Shown here: positions 44,932 through 55,045 of the stretch, one piece after another
Numbering within the stretch: the stretch's first letter is position 1
Layout of the letters: every line of letters begins with the position of its first letter
DNA from: Excoecaria cochinchinensis
Taxonomy: Eukaryota; Streptophyta; Magnoliopsida; Malpighiales; Euphorbiaceae
Length of the DNA stretch: 64,000 nt
Reading direction: 5' to 3'
Assembly: GCA_947683425.1 (NCBI GenBank)
Contig: CANTUQ010000055.1
Span: 20,454,001-20,518,000 of the forward strand
Made by a program: the position numbers and the translations under genes
Notes under the pieces: model-generated
What the model saw: only the letters and a program-made list of their open reading frames with translations
Database searches by the model: none
Told to the model about the DNA's origin: nothing

Positions 44932-46463
44932 TGTGACGCGCGCCGGATCCCCGCGGCCGCCCGTTCGACCGCCCGCACGTGGGCGATCGGGGCATTGCTT
45001 ATTTTGAGGACTTTGGTCCTCGTATGCATCATTATTAAAATTGGAGATTTTTGTTTATGATGATTTTATTGGATAAAAATAGGGCTTTGGCCCCCTTTTG
45101 CATTTTATACAAACCTCATTTTTATTTAAGTATAAAATCATTAGATCATAGTATATCCATATACATGAAATAATCAATGAATAACAAAAATGAAGGAAAT
45201 GATCGGGAGGGTTAGGAAACTAAACCGGATGGAATCCTCCGAATATGGTAGATAGCCTCTCAAGCTTGTGGTAGTCCGAGGGAAATCAATATACACTCAT
45301 AGAAAAGTTGAAAGATGTTAATATACATAAAATTAACATGTAGGAAACTAAAAGGGCTTGAAAAAGAAAAAAAAAATGATTTAAAAGGATGGAGGCAGAA
45401 TCCACAGACGACCATCCTTAGATGACCGACGGGCATCGGTTAAGGTAACCGACATGTCCGTCTGTCACTCAAGGAGAGGCGTCTATAGGTGGGGTGACCG
45501 ACGGGCGTCGGTGATAAAGATGACCCGTCGGTCACCACTATCTCCAAAAAAACAAAATAGAGAAAATTCTTTCCAAAGCCAAAAAAAGGTTTTATCCTAA
45601 AAGGAGATAAAGAGAGTCAAAATAAAGGAAAATAATGACAGATATAGAAAAATTCCACAAAATAAGGAATAAATATGAAATGATACGGAGAAGGAATCCG
45701 GAATATTTACCCTCAGATAATCGCTTTGGGTGAGATTCTTATGTTGATTAGAGCCCCGCGCGTTCCACGAGAAGCAAAAGATAAAGGATCAAAGAAAGAA
45801 AAATGGGCTATTTCTTCTTTAACCCCTCAAAAGATTGATTTTGGAATTAATATCTAAAGAAAACTAATTATTTTTAGTTCCCTTTTGATTGATTTGATCC
45901 TTGGTTAAATAGATTTCCTTTGTAAATGTGTTTTATTGGAGGAGAGAGAAAATTTGCTTGAATTTGGGCAGAGTTTCCCCCTTTGGAAATTTTTGGAAGC
46001 CTTTTTAATTGAAAATTCGGAGCTTTTATAAGCCAGACACGACCGACGGGCGTCGGTGTATAGAGGCTGGTGTCGGAAGAATCCTTCTGACATAAGGATT
46101 TGTCCGCCGGCCCTGCCACATCCACCGATGGGTGTCAGAAAGGTTGCGTGCTCCGGGAAACCAGGCGGCGTTCTGACAGGGCCGGTGACTTTCCGACGGG
46201 CATCAAAAAATACCACAAGCCGTTGGTGACTCGAAGCGACGGGCTGACTTCACAGACGGGCTGGCTGTCTGAGGAGGACAAAAAGCTTTTTGACTCAAAA
46301 AAAACTCTGTTTTCTCCCCCTCTGCCCAGGAATGGTAAAAAGCCTCATTTCTCGTGGAACGTGGGACTAAAACCTCCAAATCCAGCCCTTTATACAGGGT
46401 CGGACACTGATTTCATCATAGGGTAACCTCTGATCCGGACTGCTCAGGGACACGGTGCTTACA
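44932..46463 (-). repeat. 5' LTR of element C, shortened
   Basis: 1532 bp against 2039 bp for its partner. About 505 bp is missing after GTGGGCGATCG, between two direct repeats that remain visible in the other LTR (ATCGAGGCATTT near 33041 and ATCGGGGCATTG near 33547). A 26-bp deletion follows at TTAGATCATAG. The TATA box and the GACGGGC clusters (45410-45535 and 46040-46275) are intact. Confidence 0.9.
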
Positions 46464-46468
46464 CACCA

Positions 46469-47184
46469 CTTTGATGAGGAAGCAGAAAATTGAGTACTTT
46501 TGCTTGAGCTTGAAGGGCCTGGCGGTGGATTGGTATCACGGGCTCGATACCCGAACTAAGGAAGACTGGGATTTATTGACAGAAGAATTTTTGAGGCAAT
46601 ACGATTGCAGTACAAGAATGGAGGTAACCCTAAAGGACCTGGAACTATTACAGCAGAGAGAAGGAGAGTCCTTCCATGAATATCTAACCCGGTGGAGGAA
46701 TCGGGTGATGGAAATGAAGAGGAAACCAGATACCCAGGATCAAATACAGTTATTCATTAAAAATGCAAGCCCGTATTTGAGGGGTGGATTAAGAATGAAA
46801 GGACTAAAAGATTGGGAGTCCCTGAAGGACATCGCCATTAAGGCCGAAGGAGAGTACCTTGTTAGGAAAGCAGGAAATGAAAACTATCCTAAGAGAGGTA
46901 GTGGGAGTCAAGGGGCTGGTAGACCAACAAGTTCTGCTAGTGGTACAAGGAAGATTGATGAGGCATCAACTACAAACGCCACTCCGAGACATTTTTCAAA
47001 TCTTGGGAGGTCTTTATCATGAGTACTAAGAAGACTGATGAAAGAGAATAAGCTACAGCCTCTATCGCCCAGACCTGCGAGAACTCAAGGCACGCCAGGA
47101 CATAAGGACGATGAGTATTGTGCATATCATCAGCACACTAGACATGTAACCGACAACTGTAGGACTTTGAGGCACGCAATTTAG
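46469..47184 (+). pseudogene. Tat-type gag, downstream half (element D)
   Basis: Continues 32291-32986 in frame across element C (MKGT then TLMRKQKIEYFCLSLKG). The core ends around LQQREGESFHEYLTRW. A TGA at 47020-47022 replaces the Trp seen in C (PLSWVLRR). The terminal finger CAYHQHTRHVTDNC has the complete CX2HX4HX4C set. The frame closes with TAG at 47182-47184 just before DLIDSKQ, the site of the TAA in C. Confidence 0.88.
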
Positions 47185-48288
47185 GATTTGATTGACTCAA
47201 AACAGATCACAGATCCTGAAAAGAGAGGGGGTCAAAAGAAAGCTGGGTACAATAACATGCCTCCACCTATGAATATGATCGGGTCCAGTTAGCCCGAGAA
47301 CATTGTGTTGAAGGAATTATACGAAAACGATATCCACACTGCTGTCACGAGCCTCTATGAGGGGAGTGAAAAAGGGCTTCCCGCTGCAGTGATCGATTGC
47401 TGGTCCACTGATGATAGTGGAACTGAAAATGATGATTTGGAAGCATTTCCCGACCTTTGGGGTTCGGAAGAGGAAGAGCCGAAGAGAAAAGAAGTGGGAG
47501 CTGTGACCCGGAGTGGAAGGGTAGCCCCGGAAGTGGAGAAGCCACAAGAGCCGATTGAGGACAGAAGGGGAAAGGAGCCGGAGGAAGATCCGATTGTCAA
47601 GCAACTGAAAAGGACGCCGGCTCAGATTTCAATATGGGATATTTTGAGACAGTCACCATCACATAGGCAGAAGGTGGTGGAGGCTTTGTGTGAAGTAACT
47701 GTGGCTACAACCATTTAACCTACGGAACTTCTAGAGGTAGTAAAAGGAGGATCGGGAGAAAATGTTGTTTTTACCAGTGCGGATCTGCCGGCAGAAGGTC
47801 GCAACCATAATCGCCCTCTGTACATAAGGGCGCAAATTAACCAAAAGCATATTGCCTGTGTAATGGTAGATGATGGTTCTTCCATAAATGTATGCCCACA
47901 GGTAGCAATAGCAGCTTTTGGGGTAACAGAAGATATGTTGGCAAAATCTGATCTTACCATCACAGCATATGACAACTCGCATAGGCAGGCTTCAGGAACA
48001 TTCACAGCGGTGGTGAAAACGGTACCCGTAGAGTCAGAAGTAGAGTTTGTGGTGTTGCCCATACCCGCCAATTTCTCAACTTTGCTAGGTAGACTATGGT
48101 TTCATAGATTGGGAGGAGTCCCCTCTACACTGCATCAGATGGTAAAGATACCTCACGAAGGCCAGATCATGACTATAAAGGCTACACGAGAGAATCAGGT
48201 TTCAACACTGGAGATAGCCAGACAGCCATTTAAAGGGTTTCATGTCACCATGATAGGCAAAGAAGGGCAGAAGGAAGAAAGCCCCTAG
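47185..48288 (+). pseudogene. Gag-pro spacer and protease (element D)
   Basis: Acidic spacer like that of C, then the aspartic protease: active site VMVDDGSSINVCP near 47857-47898, followed by a flap-like region to about 48120. The protease cuts Gag-Pol into its parts. Stops: TAG near 47290-47292 (Leu in C), TAA at 47716-47718 (Ser in C), TAG at 48286-48288. The D-D-G-S form replaces the usual D-T/S-G, which is common in this clade. Confidence 0.8.
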
Positions 48289-51200
48289 GTATTGAATATG
48301 ATGAAGAAAATGTTATTCCTCCCTGGTGCAGGATTGGGCAAGAATTCTCAAGGGATACCGACAGCCGTTACCACTAAGGGTCAAAAGGACAAGAGGGGTC
48401 TTGGATATACAGGTGCTGTAAAGAAGGGCGAGAATTCAAAAATGGAAGTTCTCTATATTCGGAAGACCTTTGTACCAGCAACTGCAGCGTGTGCCTATGC
48501 AGGAGAAGATGAACCACAGTGGCTGGATGGAAGAATTGTGCCAGGATTCGAGGTTTTCAATGATGTCTATGACTGGGGCATTGGATTAATCAAGCCAGCT
48601 GAGGGTTTTTGGGATGAAGAAATCATGACCAGTAGGACAATTTGGGACCGCGAGACGCCGAAAGAAATAATTACTGAAAAGATGATGACCACCCAGTTGA
48701 AAGGAAAGGCCAGGATAGCGGAAGCTGTGCGGGAGGTGAATGAGGAGACTCCAAAGGGCCGATATGATGCGAAAACGTCAACTGCGGCAGATACGCTTGC
48801 AGAGGAGGAAGAGCAAAATAGTTTAGATTTTCTTCTTGCTCCCGAACATTTCAATGATGTTAATGACAATTTCAATCTTATCAATAAATCGAATGGTTTT
48901 GCTTACTTATGTGATGTTTCTGATGATTTCACTATGCATGATCATTATCCATCCATACTTGATATTGATTCAACTGATGCTACTCCATTCAATCTTGGAA
49001 CCCTAGAAAATCCAAAAGAAATTTTGATAGCATCAAATATAACTCCTGAAGAGCGAGAAAAATTTGAGAGAATCTTAAAAAAATATGAAAAAGTCTTTGC
49101 ATGGACCTACGAAGATATGCTAGGAATCGATCGGAAAGTCGCAGAGCATGCTATCCCCACCTATCCAGACCATAAACCTGTTAAGCAGAAGTTGAGAAGC
49201 CTTAGGCCGAAATGGGCGGAGAAAGTGAAAGAAGAGATTCGTCAGCAAATCAAAGCCAAGTTTCTAGTCGAGGTGCAATACCCAACTTGGTTGGCCAATG
49301 TTGTCCCTGTAGCTAAGAAGAATGGCAAAGTAAGAGTATGTGTGGATTATCGGGATCTGAATAAGGCCTGTCCAAAAGATGATTTCCCATTGCCTTATAT
49401 AGATGTGCTAATAGACAGCGCCGCTGCTTGTGAGATTTATAGCTTCGGAGATGGTTACGCGGGCTACAACCAAATTGTCAATGAGATAATTGACCGGATC
49501 AAGACGGCTTTCATCATGGAGTGGGGCACTTACGCTTATCGTCTAATGCCTTTTGGCCTGAAAAATGCAAGGGCCCACTTATCAGAGGATGGCAACGAAG
49601 ATATTGGATGAATTGATTCATAAAGAGGTAGAGGTATACGTGGACGATATGATGATCAAGTCAGCCACTAGAGAAGGCCATTTTGAAGCCCTGGAAAAGG
49701 TCTTCCGAAGGATAGATAAGTACAACTTGCGGTTGAATCCTAAAAAGTGTATCTTTGGCGTTACCTCAGGGAAGCTCCTAGGACACATAGTTAGTAAAAG
49801 GGAGATTGAGATTGACCCGGATAAGGTTAAGGCCATCAGAGAAATGCCGATACCGCAGAAAAAGAAGGATGTAAGAAGCTTTCTGGGCAGGTTGCAATAC
49901 ATCAGTAGGTTTTTCGCTAAGCTTACTTCGATCTGTGAACCGATCTTCAAACTACTCAGAAAAGATCAACCAGTAGTATGGAACGAGAGTTGTCAGAAGG
50001 CTTTTGATACTGTCAAAGAATATTTGTTGAATCCGCTGGTACTGAGACCACCATGGCCAGGCAAGCCGCCGATCCTATACCTGGCCATAGAGGACAGTTC
50101 TGTAGGTGCTATGATGGCCCAAGAGGATGATTTTGGAGTGGAATTTGCTGTTTATTACCTCAGCAAGAAATTCTTAGCCTACGAAGTCAAATACACAGAG
50201 GTAGAAAAGATTTGCCTTGCGGTAATCTGGGCTTCTAAGAAATTGCGACATTACTTTCATGCTTACAAAGTACAGGCAGTCGCGAGGCAGAATCCCCTGA
50301 GATACCTGCAAAAGGCCCCATCTTTGCTTGGAAAAATGGGTAGGTGGTTGCTGTTACTTCAAGAATTTGATGTGGAGTATCTCACCCGGAAGACAATCAA
50401 AGGGCGTGCAGTGGCGGAATTTCTAGCAGAACACTCGATCCAAGGAGACTCATATGAGTTTAACTTTCCAGATGAGGATGTGGCAGCTATCGGCATTCAA
50501 GGTTGGAAATTACACTTTGACGGAGCTGTGAATAACAAAGGGGCAGGAGTAGGAGTCATTCTGATAACCCCGGATGACGAAAAGCTTCCCTTGATGAAAA
50601 AGTTGAGATTCAAGGCTACCAATAACGAAGCTGAATACGAAGCATGTGTTTTTGGATTGGAGGCATTAATAGCTTTAGGAGCGAAGAATGTGGAAGTATC
50701 TGGTGATTCTTCCTTGGTGGTCAATCAAATCCGAGGTGAATGGGCCGTGAAAGAAGAGAGGCTAATGCCATATATCCGGCACTTGAGAGACCTGAGCAGT
50801 CAATACGAAGTATGCACATTCCATTTCATTCCCAGGGATGAAAATCAGTTAGCCGATGCGCTCGCCACGCTAGTATCAATGTGGGACAACCCTGAAGGGG
50901 TGCACATGAAGCCAGTTTTAATCTATAGTTCTGAGAGACCTAGCTTCGAATCGAGATCAGTTATGGAAGTAGAAATGGCGGATGGAAAGCCATGGTATCA
51001 TGACATTATGAATTACCTAGAGAATGCGACATTTGCAGAGGAGGCTACCGAAGAGGATCAAAGGATGATTCGCAAGTTATCTACCCAGTTCATTTGTATA
51101 AATGGGATAATGTACAAACGGCAAGCTGATGGTATCCAATTGAGGTGTTTGGACGAAAAAGAGGCCAGGAGGGTAATGGAAGAAACACACGCCGGAATAT

Positions 51201-52237
51201 GTGGAGCCTATATGAATGGGCTGACGTTAGCCAAGAACATCATGAGGCAAGGCTTCTACTGGCTTACGATGGATAACGATTGCTCAAAATATGTGAAGCA
51301 GTGCCAGCTATGCCAGCAGTATGCGGACTTAAGACACTTGCCAGTGTCAGAGCTACACAGCCTAACATCACCTTGACTAATCGCTGCTTGGGGGATAGAC
51401 ATTATTGGAGAAATCCACCCTACGGCATCCAACGGACACAGATATATAATAGTCGCAGTCGACTATTTTACAAAATGGGTGGAGGCGGAGTCCTTTAAGA
51501 AAATCGACGCAAGAGACATGGCCAGGTTCATTGAAAGAAATCTGATATGCAGATACGGCCTCCCACAACACATAGTATCTGATAACGGGGTGCAGTTCAT
51601 GGGGGAAACTAGAAAGCTTCTTGAGAAGAACGGGATTGAGCACCATAAATCCTCCCCCTATCGACCACAAGCTAGCGGGACAGTAGAGACCGCTAAAAAG
51701 AATGTGAAGAGGATCCTAGCCAAGATGGTCCAAACCTACAAAGATTGGGCAAAGAAGCTTCCCTTTGCGTTGTGGGGTTACAGAACGAAGGTGAGGACAT
51801 CTACAGGCGTTACTCTGTTTTCTTTGGTTTATGGAATAGAGGCAGTGCTTCCGGTTGAGGTAGAGCTCAAATCACTGAGAGTAGTCATGGAAGCTCAGAT
51901 TCCGGAGGCCGAATGGATACAAGAGAGGTTACGGCATTTGAACTTATTAGATGAGAGCAGGATGAAAGCTTACTATCATAATCAGATCTATCAGAAAAGG
52001 CTGGCCAGATCATTTGGGAAAAAGGTGAAAAAGCATCCGCTGAAGGAGGGGGATTTGGTGTTCAAGCAGATGAGACCAGGAGTACCGGATATCAGAGGAA
52101 AATTTAGACCAACTTGGGAAGGGCCGTTTATCCTCAAGAAGCTGTTGTCAAAAGGAGCTGCGATTTTGTCGGATAGCAATGGCAACGAATTCAAAAAGCC
52201 GGTCAATATTGATAGACTCAAAAGGTTCCATGGCTAA
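48289..52237 (+). pseudogene. Pol of element D: reverse transcriptase, RNase H, second RNase H, integrase
   Basis: Order: spacer to about 49070; reverse transcriptase about 49080-49760 with YVDD at 49637-49648; RNase H about 50060-50450 (catalytic residues degenerate); second, archaeal-type RNase H about 50505-50890 with D, E, D, D in LHFDGA, NEAEYEA, SGDSSL and ADALATL; integrase from about 51180 with the finger THAGICGAYMNG...CQLC (second His replaced by Tyr), Asp in GIDII (51398-51400) and SDNGVQF, Glu in GTVETA. The dual RNase H is diagnostic of the Tat branch. Breaks: frameshift near 49575 and a TGA at 51374-51376 where C has Trp. Ends at 52237. Confidence 0.9.
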
Positions 52238-52623
52238 AGACCAAAATCAAAAGAAGATAATGAAAGCCCCGTGGGTCGAAAACCGAAAAAAGGCGGCCTT
52301 GCTAAAATCGGGCGCCTCGTCAGGGTGAAAACTGAAAAGAGGCATCCTGGGCAAAAATTAGAGGTTTGAGAGAAAATATCCAATCATGAAAACCCGAGAG
52401 GGCTGATTGGAGACAGGAGTTTGATGCTGTCAAGATTTAGTTCCATGAATGAATGTAGTCTTGCATAATTAAATTAATGTCAAAAAAGTGATCATGTATG
52501 CTGGAGTCATATTGAAATGTACACAAATTTGTCAAATGAAATAAGTTTGATTTATTCATTTACATTATTGTCCAATTCTGCTTTAAAAAGAAACATACTG
52601 CTCAAAATGCATATAAAGCTAAA
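52238..52623. other. Spacer between pol and convergent ORF-A (element D)
   Basis: No gene. Contains AAAACCGAAAAAAGGCGGCC, GGGCGCCTCGTCAGGGTG and AACCCGAGAGGGCTGATTGG, conserved in the matching spacer of C. Transcripts of pol and ORF-A would end here tail to tail. Confidence 0.6.
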
Positions 52624-53972
52624 CTATGCCCTACTACTACCCTCGCTAGCCAAATGCCTTAGTCGTCGGGTTAGGTTATCAGCCGCCGGGCTAAGTATCC
52701 ATCTTTTGTACGCCCTGGTAAAGATGGTAGAATGGTTCCCGAACAAAGGTATGACGGTTTTCAATGGAAGTCGGCTCCAAAGCTCATGATAGCGAGAGGC
52801 AAAGGCCGCAGAAAGAACTCCACCTCGAAAAGATAAAGGGAGTCTCACCAGATCCTGAGTTACTCCGAGTTGACGGGAGCAACGAGCCGTGATGTAGAAG
52901 GTCGCCTCACGAAGCCCGCATAAGGGAGCACATCCTAAAGACCCATCAATAACTGCACCGGACAAGGGAAGCCAAGCGTGCGTAAAGCTAATATCATCGT
53001 CTGATATCTCACTAAATCTGGTAATACACTCGTCAGGAGTCCTAGGAAAATACAGACGACGTCGAGGGAGGAAACAATTCGCAGAGTACTAATTGATGAC
53101 TCTAGGAGGGGGCTCTGACAAAAGCTTTAATTTCTCCTGCAACCAAATCTGATAGGGGAAACAAAGAAAATAAAAGCAAAAGAGAATAAAATAAAAGGCA
53201 AAGATAAGCCGCTGGAGTAAGTTGGATTTAATTCAGGCAAAAATTAGGCATAGGGCTGTGTGAAAATCCGAAAGGACGCACTTCCCGCTAAGAAAAGCTA
53301 GTGTAAAAATCCACAAGGGACGCACTGCCTTTTAAAACAATTACGTACCTGGAGTAATAAGGGGCTCCCAAAGAATGAAGTGGTAGGCCCGACATGAACA
53401 GAGTCCAAACCCAAGATAGTCTCAGCTAGAATGAGGGGGAAGGGTGTGAGCCCGTGATGAAAGTCATCCAGAATTTCAAACAGACGAGGGTCTCCAAGCA
53501 GCTCCTCTGAGGTCACGACTAGATACTTCATCAGGCAGAAGAGGAAGATGACACTTACGTTGTATGAGGGAATGTTGGAGAATTCATCCATTTCTTCAAT
53601 CAAAGGTTCCAAAGAAAATACTGGTCCCTAAGGAACTAAAGGAGAAGCGTCAGAAGGAGCTACACTTAAGGACAAGGCAACATCCCGGATTTGGATCAAA
53701 CCGCAGCGAGGTACGCAAGGTAAAGCACCAGGTGGATACCAACTTCCAATGATAGCAGCAAATTCTTCAGGCAAGGGGCATAATTCCTGATAGGAGAACC
53801 TGAAAACATGAAAACGAGGATCCCAGAAGTGAGTCGCAGCCAAAAGAAGGGTGTAGTCTACCTTGACTCTCCATAAAAACCTCAGTCCAGAAAGGGGGGC
53901 AAGAGTACTATGTTCCCAAATTTGAGCATCATCTAAGATACGGTGCATCTTGGAAAGGAAAAGAGAATTCAT
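52624..53972 (-). pseudogene. ORF-A of element D: antisense DUF7745/plant-mobile-domain-like gene
   Basis: Same gene as 39249-40607 of C, again antisense to its element. Exon 1 begins MNSLFLSKMHRILDD and contains VKVDYTLLLAATHFWDPRF, FRFSYQELCPLPEEFAAIIG and LILAETILGL. The intron is at 53149-53348. Exon 2 runs to 52624 (SGAVIDGSLGC, PLCGLREATFYIT, RCSRQLGVTQDLV). Breaks differ from C: a TAG near 53626-53628 within the exon 1 frame, and a TAG in exon 2 (near 53090) where C has CAG. The two copies are thus broken at different codons, so the ancestor was intact. A TATA box stands about 115 bp before the ATG. Confidence 0.75.
53149..53348 (-). other. Intron of ORF-A (element D)
   Basis: 200 bases; on the minus strand donor TCCAG/GTACGTAA and acceptor CCCCTATCAG/ATTTGG. 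Position and phase equal those in C; the first half (GGCAGTGCGTCCCTTGTGG, TTTTCTTAGCGGGA) is conserved as well. Confidence 0.8.
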
Positions 53973-54086
53973 GTCTTGATAGCTAAAGCCACAGTTGCTA
54001 AGAGGAAAAAGGAAAAAACTAGAGAAAACAGCCTGTTTTGGAGCTAAAATAAGAAAGGGGCACGAAATTCAAGAAAAATGGTTGAA

Positions 54087-54291
54087 TTTTATAGATTTGT
54101 CTTACAGACGGCTAACCCGTCCCTATATTCAAATGGTGAACCCGTCTGTACTTGTCCACCTGGCGAATCGTGCATTGTCCATATCACGCGCATTAATTTG
54201 GTAATTAATGAGGGAATCTGGATAGACAGACGGAATGCCCGTCTGTAGCTATATGGGCGGGAAGCCCGTCGGTACTTAAAATCTATATAAA
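54087..54291. promoter_or_regulatory. Bidirectional promoter between ORF-A and ORF-B (element D)
   Basis: TATA boxes point outward: CTATAAAATTC on the minus strand (TATA core 54087-54093, towards ORF-A) and CTATATAAAG on the plus strand (54283-54292, towards ORF-B), 191 bp apart. Between and just beyond them lie ACAGACGGCTAACCCGTCCC, GAACCCGTCTGTAC, GACAGACGGAATGCCCGTCT, GGAAGCCCGTCGGTAC and TACCGACGGGAAAT. The same layout as in C. Confidence 0.65.
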
Positions 54292-54453
54292 GACGCAAGT
54301 ACCGACGGGAAATCGCTTTCTTTTCCTTCTTCTTCACACCGATGCCTTTTCCTTTGTTTCCAACAATTTTTTTTTTCGTTTTGTCTTTTCAAATTGCATT
54401 TTTTCGCACCAATTTTCAGTTTTTTGACTTTTTCAGTGGGTCTCGACTTCCAG

Positions 54454-55044
54454 GTTAGTAATATACTCCCATTTTTCTTTGTTTTATTATTATTATGAGC
54501 AAGGGGACTTCTTTTTCCTTTGAATTAATGTAATTAGTGGCCTGGTTAATCCTGATTGACACTGTAAATAAGTTAATAGGATGAAGTTTGTTTTGATGAA
54601 TAAAAAGCGCACAAATGTATGCTGTTCGGGGAATAATTAGTGTTCAAAGTATAAATATGGCCTTAGGAATTCATATATTTTGAAGCAAATAATTTGAGAA
54701 TTAGAAAGCAAAGGTGATTATATTGCATTGTTGTTTGAGGTCTGAGGCCTGTTCCGTTCTATTTCTTCTTCATTATGCAAGAGTTTGGGCACACCCTTGC
54801 CGGGGTGCTGCTAGTTTTTTTTAGCAAATGCGAATATTATATTGTTGCTTGGGGCCTGAGGCCTGTCCCTTTCTTGTTGTCTTTTCATGCAGGAGGGTGG
54901 GTACACCCTTGCCGGGGTGCTGCCTAAATTTTTTTTTAAATCTTTTTGGTTTAGACATATCCAGTCAGAATGGCCACCTAAATTTCTATCATAAGGTCTG
55001 TTTATACCCACAATACCAAAACTAACTGTTTATCTTATTCACAG
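54454..55044 (+). other. Predicted 5' UTR intron of ORF-B (element D)
   Basis: Donor TTCCAG/GTTAGTAA at 54454, acceptor TTATTCACAG at 55044, one base before the ORF-B ATG codon. 591 bases, T-rich. It includes a doubled module GGCCTGAGGCCTGT ... CACCCTTGCCGGGGTGCTGC (about 54738-54822 and 54850-54924) that is related to the leader of ORF-B in C. Not confirmed by transcripts. Confidence 0.5.
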
Positions 55045-55045
55045 G

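Larger units (their letters stand above)
32987..46463 (-). mobile_element. Tat/Ogre-type element C, minus strand, internally deleted
   Basis: 13.5-kb element inserted in the gag of D, flanked by the 5-bp duplication cacca (32982-32986 and 46464-46468). Order on the minus strand: 5' LTR, primer site, leader, gag, gag-pro spacer, then directly integrase (protease, reverse transcriptase and both RNase H domains are missing), antisense ORF-A, ORF-B, 73-bp tandem repeats, polypurine tract, 3' LTR. It cannot move without enzymes from another copy, yet it has matched ends and a target duplication, so it may have been mobilised in trans, or it lost pol after insertion. Confidence 0.93.
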
